Origin: Cohnella phaseoli
Lineage (GTDB): Bacteria; Bacillota; Bacilli; Paenibacillales; Paenibacillaceae
Reading direction: 5' to 3'
Length of the DNA: 64,000 bases
Assembly (NCBI RefSeq): GCF_003386235.1
Contig: NZ_QRDZ01000041.1
Location: 1 to 64,000 of the forward strand
Part shown: piece after piece, positions 51,330-60,597 of the stretch
Layout: each line of letters starts with the position of its first letter
How positions within the stretch are numbered: position 1 is the stretch's first letter
The notes under the pieces: model-generated
What the model saw: the letters and a program-made list of their open reading frames with translations, nothing else
What the model was told of the DNA's origin: nothing
Databases searched by the model: none
Translations under genes and position numbers: made by a program

Positions 51330-52904
51330 TCACAGCCTTAACGTTTGTTTGCGGTATTGGTTAGGCGTTAGTCCTATTCGCTTCAGAAAAATGGCGCAAA
51401 AATGCGACGGATTCTCGTACCCGACTTTTAACGAAATTTCATGGATTTTAAGCGCGCTGTTGCGCAGCATGTTCGACGCATGCTCCATTCGAACTTGCGT
51501 TACGTATTCGAGAACGGTGCTTCCTGTATGCTCTTTGAAAATGGTGCGCAAATAATTCGGAGACATAAACACCCGCTCCGCCAAATATTCGATCGTAAGC
51601 GGCTGGGCATATTGTTCCGAAATCAGCTTCTTAAGCTGGCCGACCGTTACCGCATGCTTGTCCGTCTCCTGCTCGGCGATGCGCTCGATCAGCTTCAGGA
51701 CGGTTTTGCGTATCGTCTGCTCCATGTAAGGCACGCTCTCGATCACGGCCAGCTTGCCGATCAATGCCGCTTTGTCCTCCATTTTTTCTTTTATTCCGAG
51801 ATGGGCCGCTACATGTTCCCCGTAGATTTGATCTAGAAGCCTTAAGCATGCCTGCTCGATCGGTTCGATAGACATCCCTGCTCCTTCGATCAAGGAAGAG
51901 AAATAATCTCGCAACCAAACGGCAGCCTCCTGCGGCTTCCCTTGCCGAATATTCGCATGTAGGGAATCGACGGAAGGTGTCCGTTCGGCGAAGGAAGCTG
52001 CCGACAAGGAAGCTTGCTCCGCCAACTCGTCCGCGACGATCAAATGACCCGCTCCGTACAGGAAAACATGACGATCCCGCATGTCCATCAAAACTCGAAA
52101 CAAATCGGAGAGCCGTTCCAGCTTCGCCGGTTGAGGATGAGCGCATAACGTGACCCATTGGGATAAGGAGCCCAGCTCCCGGTACCAGGGCATTACGTTG
52201 TCTGTCGGCTCGTTAGCGCTGATCGCGAGATGCTGGCGTTCGTTCAAGGAGACGATCAATGCGCCGTGTCCGATCGCCAGACGTTCGATCTCTTTCTCAA
52301 TCCTCAGGATTGCCGCTGGACCGTCTGCTACATATCTCGATAAGGCCGCGTATTCATCGATCGTGATCAGGGAAAAAGTGAATTTTCCGGTTTCCGAGAT
52401 AAGGAGCTCAAGCTTTAAGCTTAGAATTTCATCCGCCTTTGATTTCTGGACGGCTTCGTCCTTCTCGTTCAGCAGATCTTTAATATATTGGATCGCCAGC
52501 GCACGCGAGGAAAGCTTGACTCGCTGCTCATCCGCGCATCTCAGCTTGACCTTCTCCATCAGACTTCGAAGCTCCCCCATATCTAGCGGCTTGAGCAAGT
52601 AGCCCATCGCTTCCACATGAAGCGCGGATTTAACATAGAGGAAATCGTCGTGGCCGCTTAGGAAGACGATTTTAAGGTGGGGAAGCAGACCGCGGGCGAT
52701 CGTCGCGAATTCTATTCCGTCCATGATCGGCATTTTGACGTCCGTAATGACGATATCCGGAAGCAGCTCGCCGATTTTCGCTAAAGCCTCTTTCCCGTTC
52801 TTGGCCGTTCCTACGATCTCGAAGCCCATATCGGGCCAAGGCACGAAGTTCTGCAAGGTGTCCAACTCCAGACGTTCGTCATCCACCAGAAGAATCGTAT
52901 GCAT
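51330..52904 (-). CDS. Response regulator with AraC-type HTH (system 3)
   Basis: About 524 residues: receiver 1-120 with Asp8/Asp9, phospho-acceptor Asp55 and the canonical LLKP loop (unlike systems 1 and 2), and AraC helix-turn-helix motifs in the last 100 residues. The ATG at 52904 follows AAGGGG; the longer frame begins inside the promoter and was rejected. It probably activates the divergent alpha-galactoside import operon. Confidence 0.92.
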   Translation of the reverse strand: MHTILLVDDERLELDTLQNFVPWPDMGFEIVGTAKNGKEALAKIGELLPDIVITDVKMPIMDGIEFATIARGLLPHLKIVFLSGHDDFLYVKSALHVEAMGYLLKPLDMGELRSLMEKVKLRCADEQRVKLSSRALAIQYIKDLLNEKDEAVQKSKADEILSLKLELLISETGKFTFSLITIDEYAALSRYVADGPAAILRIEKEIERLAIGHGALIVSLNERQHLAISANEPTDNVMPWYRELGSLSQWVTLCAHPQPAKLERLSDLFRVLMDMRDRHVFLYGAGHLIVADELAEQASLSAASFAERTPSVDSLHANIRQGKPQEAAVWLRDYFSSLIEGAGMSIEPIEQACLRLLDQIYGEHVAAHLGIKEKMEDKAALIGKLAVIESVPYMEQTIRKTVLKLIERIAEQETDKHAVTVGQLKKLISEQYAQPLTIEYLAERVFMSPNYLRTIFKEHTGSTVLEYVTQVRMEHASNMLRNSALKIHEISLKVGYENPSHFCAIFLKRIGLTPNQYRKQTLRL

Positions 52905-52945
52905 CCCGTATCTCGCCCCTTGTCGCCGCGATTTGAATGATTCTA

Positions 52946-52975
52946 AGTATCCCACTCTCGTAAAATGCCTGTCAA
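52946..52975 (-). promoter_or_regulatory. Promoter of the system 3 regulator/kinase operon
   Basis: A perfect TTGACA (52970-52975), an 18-base spacer and GATACT (52946-52951), 41 bases before the regulator ATG. Confidence 0.65.
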
Positions 52976-53103
52976 TTCGCTCCGAAGCAGTTTCGTTCGT
53001 TTGCGGTATAAATCAGTGGAACTCGTTATGGATATCGCGATTCGGCGGCCCAATAATAGAGACAAGCGGCCGGCGCTTACGAAATGAGGTGGTTCCGATC
53101 AGC

Positions 53104-54045
53104 GTGATCAATCAGGCATCGAGACTCAAACTAAGTAAAAAAATAGTCAAGCAGCGTTATCTTTATCTCATGCTTGTCCCCGGATTCATCTGGGCCATTC
53201 TGTTCTCCTACGGGCCGATGCTGGGCTTGTATATGGCATTCGTGGATTACAAGCCGACTCTCGGAAACTTCTGGTCGACCTTCCTGAACAGCGAGTTCGT
53301 CGGGTTTCAGTGGTTTACGCTCTTCTTCGCGGGGGACGATTTCTTATTGATTATGAGAAATACCTTGGTTTCGAGCATGCTGACGATCGGCATTGGATTT
53401 CTGGTCCCGATCCTCATCGCCGTTGCTCTGAACGAGGTCAGAAGCGCATCCTTCAAGCGCATCGTCCAAACGGCGTCCTACATGCCGTACTTTATCTCAT
53501 GGGTAATCGCGGCGAATATTTTCGTCACGTTGTTGTCCGCGGACGGCGTCGTTAACGAACTGCTGAAGCTGCTCGGCCTGACCAAGGAAAGCGTGCTTTT
53601 TCTGCAGGAAGGGAAATACTTTTGGGGAATCGTCGCCGGAGCCAATACGTGGAAGGAAATGGGCTATAGTTCGATCATCTATTTGGCCGCCATTGCCTCG
53701 ATTAACCCCGAGCTATACGAGGCCGCCAAAGTAGACGGAGCGACGAGAGTGAAGCAAATCTTCCATATCACTCTGCCGCTGCTTAAGCCGACGATCGTAA
53801 TTTTGCTTATTCTTGCCGTAGGGAACATCGTCAATACCGGATTCGACCAATATTTCCTGCTGGGCAATTCGCTTAATCGCGATTATTCCGACGTTATCGA
53901 TACGTATTCCTTCCGCTACGGCATCCAGAACGGCATGTTCTCCTATGCATCCGCAGTCGGATTGTTCAAGTCGGTCGTCGCTTTCATCATGGTGCTCGGC
54001 GTTAACTCTCTGGCCCGACGCATGAACAATAATTCGCTGTTCTAA
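53104..54045 (+). CDS. Carbohydrate ABC transporter permease, LplB type (system 3)
   Basis: About 313 residues with six membrane spans and EAA loop DGATRVKQI. The open frame runs back to 52723 across the divergent promoter, so a later start is needed; GTG at 53104, 13 bases after GAGGTGG, is the best candidate, with some doubt. It is first in the order permease, permease, GH4, binding protein. Confidence 0.85.
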   Translation: MINQASRLKLSKKIVKQRYLYLMLVPGFIWAILFSYGPMLGLYMAFVDYKPTLGNFWSTFLNSEFVGFQWFTLFFAGDDFLLIMRNTLVSSMLTIGIGFLVPILIAVALNEVRSASFKRIVQTASYMPYFISWVIAANIFVTLLSADGVVNELLKLLGLTKESVLFLQEGKYFWGIVAGANTWKEMGYSSIIYLAAIASINPELYEAAKVDGATRVKQIFHITLPLLKPTIVILLILAVGNIVNTGFDQYFLLGNSLNRDYSDVIDTYSFRYGIQNGMFSYASAVGLFKSVVAFIMVLGVNSLARRMNNNSLF

Positions 54046-54058
54046 GGAGGAGGGAAAC

Positions 54059-54952
54059 ATGAGAAGTCGGGATACGCTGATGAACTGGTCGGGCAATATT
54101 TTGTTATACGGATTTCTAAGTCTGTTGTTCCTTGTGACCTTTTTTCCTTTTTGGCAAATTTTTGTCTTGTCCATTAACGACGGAACCGATTCCTTAAGGG
54201 GCGGATTTCTGCTCTGGCCGCGCGACGTTAGCCTGGAAAGCTACTCCGCCGTCTTCTCGAATCCGGAGATTCTAACCTCGGTTAAAGTGACGCTGCTCCG
54301 TACGGTTCTGGGGGTACCGCTATCCGTTTTCTGTATCGCCCTTCTCGCCTACGTGTTGAGCAAGAAAGATCTCGTCGGGAGCAGATTCGTCAATTTATTT
54401 TTCGTATTCACGATGTATTTCAGCGGAGGCTTGATCCCGACTTATATGATCGTGAAGTCGTTGGGTTTGATTGACAACTTCCTGGTCTTTCTTTTTCCGG
54501 GATTAATCAATATTTTTTGGATGGTGCTGATCCGTACCTTTATGGAGGGACTGCCGAGGGAGCTTGAGGAATCGGCCCAGATCGACGGCGCCAACGACGT
54601 GAAAATCTTCGTTAAAGTCATTTTGCCGGTATGCGTTCCCGTGCTGGCCACCGTCGGATTGTTCTCGGCGATCTCTCATTGGAACGCCTGGTACGACTCC
54701 TACATCTATACGTACAACCCGGATCTCAAGACGCTGCAGGCCGTGCTGGTGAAAATTCTCAATCAATATCAAACCGGAGATATGCTTAACGAAGCGCAGC
54801 AGCTAGCCAATGAATCCAAGAAAATACCGGTTACGGGCGAGAGCATTCGTATGACGGTGACGATGGTCGCTACCTTGCCTATTATTCTCGTCTATCCTTT
54901 TGTCCAACGGTTCTTCCTGAAAGGCATGCTGCTCGGAGCCGTCAAAAACTAA
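54059..54952 (+). CDS. Carbohydrate ABC transporter permease, YtcP/AraQ type (system 3)
   Basis: A protein of 297 residues with six spans and EAA loop DGANDVKIF. AAGGAGGAGGG lies 4 bases before the ATG, and the gap to the preceding gene is 13 bases. It is more distant from the two other YtcP-type permeases here than they are from each other. Confidence 0.93.
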   Translation: MRSRDTLMNWSGNILLYGFLSLLFLVTFFPFWQIFVLSINDGTDSLRGGFLLWPRDVSLESYSAVFSNPEILTSVKVTLLRTVLGVPLSVFCIALLAYVLSKKDLVGSRFVNLFFVFTMYFSGGLIPTYMIVKSLGLIDNFLVFLFPGLINIFWMVLIRTFMEGLPRELEESAQIDGANDVKIFVKVILPVCVPVLATVGLFSAISHWNAWYDSYIYTYNPDLKTLQAVLVKILNQYQTGDMLNEAQQLANESKKIPVTGESIRMTVTMVATLPIILVYPFVQRFFLKGMLLGAVKN

Positions 54953-54973
54953 TTCAATCAAGGAGGCATTCGA

Positions 54974-56269
54974 GTGCCTAAAATTACTTTCATCGGAGCG
55001 GGAAGCTCGATATTCGCTAAAAATATTCTTGGAGACTGCATGAGAACGCCATCGCTTGAGAATGCCCATATGGCCTTGTACGATATTAATATGGAGCGCT
55101 TGAGCCAATCGGAAAAAATGCTGCAAAACCTCAATCAAAACCTAGGCGGCAAGGCGACTGTCAAAGCCTATACGGACCGTAAGGAAGCGCTGCGCGGAGC
55201 GGACTATGTCATTAACGCGATCGCCGTAGGAGAATTGATACCGACAATTTCGTCGGACTTCGAGATTCCTGAGAAATACGGACTTTATCAGACGGTAGCC
55301 GACACGCTGGGCATGGGAGGCCTGTTCAGGGGGCTTCGGACGATTCCCGTCATGCTGGATATGGCCAAGGATATGGAGGAAGTATGTCCCGATGCGTGGA
55401 TGCTGAATTATACGAATCCGATGGCGATCGTCACCGGCGCGATGCAGCAAGCAACCGGAATCAAAACCGTAGGACTGTGCCATAGCGTCCAAACCTGTGC
55501 CCGCGAGCTGCTGGAAGGCTTGGGAATGGATCATCGGGACGTTCGTTGGAAAATCGGCGGCATTAACCATCAAGCTTGGCTGCTGGAGATTACGAAGGAC
55601 GGGCAGGATCTCTATCCGGAAATCAAACGCAGAGCCGCCGACCGCACAGAGCTTCATACGGATATGGTGCGCTACGATTTCATGAAGCTGTTCGGCTACT
55701 TCGTTACGGAATCCAGCTCGCATGGATCGGAGTATGTGCCGTATTATCACAAGCAGCGTTATCCCGAGCTTAAAGAAAAGTACTCCTTGCCTACGAACGG
55801 ATATAAAAACTGGGGAAAAGGCAAAGCTTCCTTCTGGAAGGAAGTCAACGACATGATCGAGAATCGCAATCTCACCCATGAGCGCTCCCATGAATATGCC
55901 TCTTACATTATGGAAGCAATGGAAACGAACGTCCCCTTCGAAATCGCGGGAAATGTGCTGAATACGGGCGGACTGATCAGCAATCTGCCGGAAAAAGCGT
56001 GCGTGGAGGTTCCCTGCATGGTGAATGCCAACGGAATTCTTCCTACGCGCTTCGGGGAATTGCCGCCGCAATGCGCCGCGCTTAACCGGACGAATATCAA
56101 TATGCAGCTGTTGACGATCGAAGCCGCATTAACGGGTAAAAGGGAGCATGTCTACCATGCCGCCATGTTGGACCCGCACACCTCCGCCGAGCTGTCGCTC
56201 GACGACATCGTCAGCATGTGCGACGAAATGCTTGAAGCCAATCAATCTTTCTTGTCTTATATCAAGTAA
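54974..56269 (+). CDS. melA: GH4 alpha-galactosidase (MelA type)
   Basis: A protein of 431 residues with the NAD-binding start ITFIGAGS, the metal- and substrate-binding CHSV motif near residue 169 and GINHQAW near 197. In family GH4 the CHSV form marks alpha-galactosidases, in contrast to CHEV, CHGF, CNVP or CDMP forms. It hydrolyses alpha-galactosides by an NAD- and Mn-dependent redox mechanism in the cytoplasm. It starts with GTG at 54974, 6 bases after AAGGAGG. Its place between permease and binding-protein genes indicates an alpha-galactoside importer. Confidence 0.9.
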   Translation: MPKITFIGAGSSIFAKNILGDCMRTPSLENAHMALYDINMERLSQSEKMLQNLNQNLGGKATVKAYTDRKEALRGADYVINAIAVGELIPTISSDFEIPEKYGLYQTVADTLGMGGLFRGLRTIPVMLDMAKDMEEVCPDAWMLNYTNPMAIVTGAMQQATGIKTVGLCHSVQTCARELLEGLGMDHRDVRWKIGGINHQAWLLEITKDGQDLYPEIKRRAADRTELHTDMVRYDFMKLFGYFVTESSSHGSEYVPYYHKQRYPELKEKYSLPTNGYKNWGKGKASFWKEVNDMIENRNLTHERSHEYASYIMEAMETNVPFEIAGNVLNTGGLISNLPEKACVEVPCMVNANGILPTRFGELPPQCAALNRTNINMQLLTIEAALTGKREHVYHAAMLDPHTSAELSLDDIVSMCDEMLEANQSFLSYIK

Positions 56270-56304
56270 TTTTATGCGGAGCCTACTCTAAGGGGGATAC
56301 GACC

Positions 56305-57939
56305 ATGTTAAAGATAAACAGAAAGATTGCGATTGCGGGAATGCTTTCCCTGGTTCTGCTGATGACCGCTTGCTCGGGCAAATCGGGCAACGATCCGGCG
56401 CAATCGCCGGCTGCCCAGGGATCCGGACAATCGTCGGCAGGCTCGGAGCCGGAGAAGAAAGAAACGATCACGCTGAGCTTTTTCGATAAAAACACGGGCG
56501 ACCAATTCAACAATCCCGTTGCGCAGGAAATTACGAAAAGGACCGGAATTACGTTCCAGATTCAGCAGCCGACGGGCAATCCCGACGAAAAGCTTAATCT
56601 GATGCTGACCAGCAACGATCTTCCGGATATCGTGCTGATGGATCGTCGCAGCGACATCGTCAATAAATATATCGCCGCAGGCGCCTTAGTTCCACTGAAT
56701 GACCTGATCGATCAATACGGTCCCAACATCAAGGAGATGTACGGCGATGTACTGAACAAAAGCCGCTATCAGGACGGCAAAAATTATTATTTGAACAACT
56801 GGTACGGCATGGACCCGGATCCGGGTTGGAGCATCAATATGAGAATGGATATCTTAAAAGAATTCGGCTACGGCGAAAAAGCGGAGAAAGGCGAAAGCTT
56901 CACCCAAGCGGAATTCGTCGACTTGCTGCGCAAATTCAAAGAGAAATATCCACAGGTTAACGGCAAGGACTCGATTCCTTTTACCCTTAACGCGGATCAT
57001 ATGCCGACCATCGTAGGTACCTTCAAAGGTATGTACGGCATGAAAAGCTATTACGAAGTCGACGGCAAGCTGGAACTGGACGTACGCCATCCCCGTTATT
57101 TGGAGATGATCAAGTTCATTAACGGACTGCAAACTGAAGGACTGCTGGACAAGGAATGGGCGGTTAACAAAACGCAAATCTACGATCAGAAGACGACAAG
57201 CGGAAGAGTATTCGCAACGGGAGGCGGACTTCCGACGGAGCCGAACCGCCTGCTGAAGGAGCAATTCGGCGAAGAGACCGACAAGCAGTTCTATTCGTTC
57301 AAGGTCGTCGCGGACGGCGTGGATCCTTCGCAAACTACGTTCGGTCCAAGAAGCTCGCTCGGCTGGGACGCGATCGGCATTACCGTCTCCAACAAGCATC
57401 CCGTTGAGACGATCAAGATGATGGATTTCCTCGTTAGCGAAGAAGGACAATATTTGCTGCAATGGGGACTCGAAGGCACGCATTGGGATATGAAGGACGG
57501 CAAACATACGCCTCGGCCTGAAGTGCTTCAAGGCTTTAAGGACAACTGGAACGAATATTCGAAGACGACCGGCATCCGGAAATGGACCTGGTTCATCAAG
57601 AACGGCAACGGCACGGACGGAACTCCTTACGACCTTGCGGCCAAGTACGACAAAGATCCGATTAGCGCTCACGCCTTGATTTCCATGAAGGATTCTACTT
57701 GGGACACTTCGCTCTACGACAATCTTGGTCCGCTAGGCGGAACGCCCGACGCCCTGATCGAGCAGAAGGTGAAAGACATCGTGGACAAGGGCTTTACGTC
57801 GATGGTTTATGCCGAATCCGCAGCGGAAGCGGAGAACGCATACAACAAAATGATCGGCAATCTGCAAGCCAACAAGGCGGAGAAGATTGAAGAAATCTAT
57901 TCGAAAAATTACGCCGAGCGCGTTAATCTGTGGAAGTAA
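56305..57939 (+). CDS. Extracellular solute-binding lipoprotein (system 3)
   Basis: A protein of 544 residues with lipobox LMTAC (Cys about 23), a Ser/Gly/Ala linker and a two-lobed binding fold. AAGGGGGATACGACC precedes the ATG. Unusually for this window it is the last gene of its operon, after the GH4 enzyme. It probably binds an alpha-galactoside. Confidence 0.92.
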   Translation: MLKINRKIAIAGMLSLVLLMTACSGKSGNDPAQSPAAQGSGQSSAGSEPEKKETITLSFFDKNTGDQFNNPVAQEITKRTGITFQIQQPTGNPDEKLNLMLTSNDLPDIVLMDRRSDIVNKYIAAGALVPLNDLIDQYGPNIKEMYGDVLNKSRYQDGKNYYLNNWYGMDPDPGWSINMRMDILKEFGYGEKAEKGESFTQAEFVDLLRKFKEKYPQVNGKDSIPFTLNADHMPTIVGTFKGMYGMKSYYEVDGKLELDVRHPRYLEMIKFINGLQTEGLLDKEWAVNKTQIYDQKTTSGRVFATGGGLPTEPNRLLKEQFGEETDKQFYSFKVVADGVDPSQTTFGPRSSLGWDAIGITVSNKHPVETIKMMDFLVSEEGQYLLQWGLEGTHWDMKDGKHTPRPEVLQGFKDNWNEYSKTTGIRKWTWFIKNGNGTDGTPYDLAAKYDKDPISAHALISMKDSTWDTSLYDNLGPLGGTPDALIEQKVKDIVDKGFTSMVYAESAAEAENAYNKMIGNLQANKAEKIEEIYSKNYAERVNLWK

Positions 57940-57964
57940 CTAGGTTCGGGATTCGTCTGTCTCA

Positions 57965-58216
57965 TAAGTAAAAAGAAGCGTACGAAAAGATGATCGATAG
58001 AGCATTACCGTGCATGTATCTCCTTACGATGCGAGATACCCCACAAAGTGACGTTAAGCTTCGAAGCTTATTCCGATTACTTTGCGGGGGCCCCAAAAGC
58101 GTTTCCTGAAATTTGTACTTTAAACCCGTAATAGGGAAATTTCAGGACCGTATGAGGCAGTCTCAGGAGATACATGCACTTTTTTCTTGATCGATCATCT
58201 AGTACGCCCCCACTTA
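57965..58216. other. Nested inverted-repeat element, about 250 bp
   Basis: Paired arms from outside in: TAAGT/ACTTA; CGTAC/GTACG; an 11-bp pair (57988-57998 with 58190-58200); a 15-bp perfect pair (58010-58024 with 58165-58179); then two side hairpins, 58039-58089 (11-bp arms, one non-Watson-Crick pair, with the palindrome TAAGCTTCGAAGCTTA inside) and 58105-58146 (10-bp perfect arms). T6 follows the 15-bp arm on the plus strand. It fills the gap between convergent genes. Candidates are a structured RNA, an elaborate terminator or a MITE. Confidence 0.8.
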
Positions 58217-58227
58217 CCGAAACCCAC

Positions 58228-59556
58228 TCAGCTATTCACTTCGGCGGCGGAGTAGCGGTTGGACGGAATTTTCAGGCCCAGGTTGCCGCGCAGCGTGTCC
58301 GCTTCGTATTCGGTCCGATAGATACCGCGCTCCTGAAGGATCGGGATCACCAGCTCGACGAAGTCGCGCAGACCGCTCGGAAGCTGGGAATGGATAATGA
58401 AGCCGTCCGCTCCTTCCTCCTCGTACCATTTCTGAATTAGATTCGCAATATGCTCCGGCGTGCCGACGAACTGTCCGCGCGGCGTTGCCGAGCGCAGCGC
58501 CACCTGACGCAGCGTCAACCCTTGTTCGCGAGCCTGCTGCTTGATTTTGTCCGTGCCGCTGCGGAAGCTGTTGCTGCCCAAGTCGCCGATGTCCGGGAAC
58601 GGCTCGTCAAGCGGATATTGCGAGAAATCGTGATGCTCGAAGAAGCGGCCGAGATAATCGAGCGCCTTCTCAATGCTGACAAGGCTGGCGATCTCCTCGT
58701 ATTTGCGATCGGCCTCCTCCTGCGTCCGACCGATGATCGGCGAGATGCCCGGCAGAATAACGATGTCGTCCGCCTCGCGGCCGTAACCGATCGTCCGCGT
58801 TTTTACATCTTTGTAGAAAGCTTGGGCTTCCTCCAGCGTCTCATGTCCGGTAAAGACGGCGTCGGCGCCTTTGGCCGCAAGGTTTTTGCCGCTCTCCGAG
58901 GATCCGGCCTGGAACACGACCGGCTGTCCCTGCTTGGAACGCGCGATGTTCAGCGGCCCTTCCACGCTGAAATGCTCCCCCTTGTGATTAAGCCGATGCA
59001 GCTTCGTCGGATCGAAAAACACGCCGGATTGTTTGTCGCGAACGAACGCGTCGTCCTCCCAAGAGTCCCACAGCCCTCTCGTCACCTCAAGGTGCTCTTC
59101 GGCGATTTTGTACCGCTCGTCGTGCGTCGGATGCTCCGGCTTCCCGTAGTTGCGAGCCGAGCCTTCAAGAGGAGAAGTGACGAGGTTCCAGCCTGCTCGG
59201 CCGCCGCTTAGATGATCGAGCGAGGCGAATTGGCGCGCAACCGTGAACGGCTCGCTATACGAAGTCGACAAGGTGCCGACGAGCCCGATGCGGCTCGTAA
59301 CCGAGGCTAGCGCGGAAAGCAGCGTTAGCGGCTCGAAACGGTTCAGAAAATGCGGGATCGATTTCTCGGTAATATAGAGACCGTCCGCGATAAAGACAAG
59401 ATCAATTTTGCCGGCCTCGGCAATTTGCGCTTGCCGCTGGTAGAACGGAAAGCTTACGCTGGCGTCCGCCGGAACCTCCGGATGCCTCCACCCCGCGATA
59501 TTGCCTCCCACTCCGTGAATAATCGCTCCGAATTTGATTTTTTTGCGTTGCGCCAT
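58228..59556 (-). CDS. LLM class flavin-dependent monooxygenase, NtaA/SnaA/DszA type
   Basis: A protein of 442 residues with the family start KIKFGAIIHGVGG, the block ARNYGKPEHPTHDERY and VFQAGSSESGKNLA. It uses reduced FMN to oxidise a C-N or C-S bond. GGGAGG lies 8 bases before the ATG. In a cluster with a GNAT and an M20 hydrolase it matches the CmoJ (YtnJ) role in S-alkylcysteine salvage; this is inference from content and order. Confidence 0.88.
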   Translation of the reverse strand: MAQRKKIKFGAIIHGVGGNIAGWRHPEVPADASVSFPFYQRQAQIAEAGKIDLVFIADGLYITEKSIPHFLNRFEPLTLLSALASVTSRIGLVGTLSTSYSEPFTVARQFASLDHLSGGRAGWNLVTSPLEGSARNYGKPEHPTHDERYKIAEEHLEVTRGLWDSWEDDAFVRDKQSGVFFDPTKLHRLNHKGEHFSVEGPLNIARSKQGQPVVFQAGSSESGKNLAAKGADAVFTGHETLEEAQAFYKDVKTRTIGYGREADDIVILPGISPIIGRTQEEADRKYEEIASLVSIEKALDYLGRFFEHHDFSQYPLDEPFPDIGDLGSNSFRSGTDKIKQQAREQGLTLRQVALRSATPRGQFVGTPEHIANLIQKWYEEEGADGFIIHSQLPSGLRDFVELVIPILQERGIYRTEYEADTLRGNLGLKIPSNRYSAAEVNS

Positions 59557-59584
59557 GTCCGGTTCCTCCCTGGATTTATACTTC

Positions 59585-60127
59585 TTATACGTTAAGCAGC
59601 GCCGTGTCCGCCAGCTTCAGCCGATAGCTCTTGACCAGCACGGCCCCGTTGTGAAACTCCTTATCGTAAGCCCGCTCGAAGCCAAGCCGTTCGTACAGCC
59701 TGACCGCGGATTCCATCATGTCCGACGTATGCAGATGCAGCGTATCCGCTCCCCATTCCCGGATCAGACGAACGCTGGCCCGGATCAACTCCGTGGCGAT
59801 TCCGTGGCCGCGCGCATTCGGCAGAACGCCCAGCAGTCGGATGATCGGGTTGTGGATTTCGAGCTGCGGCGAGCCGTAGGCGGTTTCCGCCGAATCGTAA
59901 ATAAATACGCTGCCGACAAGCTCTCCGTCCAGCTCGGCCGCCAGTCTCGCCTTCGTCGTCGGCGAATGGACAGCTTCCGCGATGCTTTCCTTGTACTGCG
60001 TCCACCGTTCGTGCGACAACGCGGCCTCATACTGGCTGTATGCTCCAAGAAGCACGTTCAAGATCGCGGCGCGATCCCGCTCCTCCGCATACCGAACGAT
60101 CACTTGGCCGCTTGGCATTGTCCCCAC
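59585..60127 (-). CDS. GNAT family N-acetyltransferase
   Basis: A protein of 180 residues with a complete GNAT fold and the acetyl-CoA loop ARGHGIA preceded by LLGVLPN. It starts with GTG at 60127, 7 bases after GGGAG, and overlaps the DinB gene by 28 bases. By analogy with SnaA (YtmI) it may N-acetylate an S-alkylcysteine; the sequence alone cannot prove this. Confidence 0.85.
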   Translation of the reverse strand: MGTMPSGQVIVRYAEERDRAAILNVLLGAYSQYEAALSHERWTQYKESIAEAVHSPTTKARLAAELDGELVGSVFIYDSAETAYGSPQLEIHNPIIRLLGVLPNARGHGIATELIRASVRLIREWGADTLHLHTSDMMESAVRLYERLGFERAYDKEFHNGAVLVKSYRLKLADTALLNV

Positions 60128-60597
60128 CCGCTTTCTCCCGCTTGCTTGATGCGATCGATCTGCCCCAAATGATGGTGCACATGGTTGATGAACGACTGCG
60201 CGATAGCCTCCACCGTCACCGTCTGTCCCTTGAAGTTCACACCCGACTTATTCCAGTCCTCGACGGTTAATCGATGAAACAACAGGCTGTTGTAGAGCAG
60301 CAGCGCGCGGAAAGCGGCCAGCACGTCGGCGGCTTTGGCGGCGTTCGCCCGCTGACCGGCGACCCATTCGTCCTGGGCAAACGCCGGCAGGCGAACCTCC
60401 GAACCGGCCAGCACCTCGCGAATGCGGAAGGAAACGACGAGATTGTGATCGGCCAGATGCGTCAGCACCTCGGTTACGCTCCAGGACTTCTCCGACGCCT
60501 TCCAGACGAGCTGCTCGTCGGATAAGCCGGCAATGGCCTCCTGCAACTCGTCGTAGGTACGAACGTAACTTTCTATCGAGATTGGGGTTTGACTCAT
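60100..60597 (-). CDS. DinB family protein
   Basis: A protein of 165 residues forming a four-helix DinB/YfiT-like bundle with putative metal ligands in HLADH and HVHHHLGQ. AAGGAGG precedes the ATG at 9 bases. The start overlaps the stop of the oxidase gene (ATGA). Such proteins are often thiol-dependent transferases, which would fit a sulfur pathway. Confidence 0.85.
   Translation of the reverse strand: MSQTPISIESYVRTYDELQEAIAGLSDEQLVWKASEKSWSVTEVLTHLADHNLVVSFRIREVLAGSEVRLPAFAQDEWVAGQRANAAKAADVLAAFRALLLYNSLLFHRLTVEDWNKSGVNFKGQTVTVEAIAQSFINHVHHHLGQIDRIKQAGESGWGQCQAAK

Noticed and set aside
52723..53103. N-terminal extension of the system 3 LplB-type permease
   Set aside because: It runs antisense through the regulator gene and its promoter; permeases of this family begin near the GTG at 53104.
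58010..58185. Simple rho-independent terminator for the system 3 operon
   Set aside because: The 15-bp arm with T6 could terminate, but a 140-base loop with its own stems and additional outer pairs is not explained by that alone.
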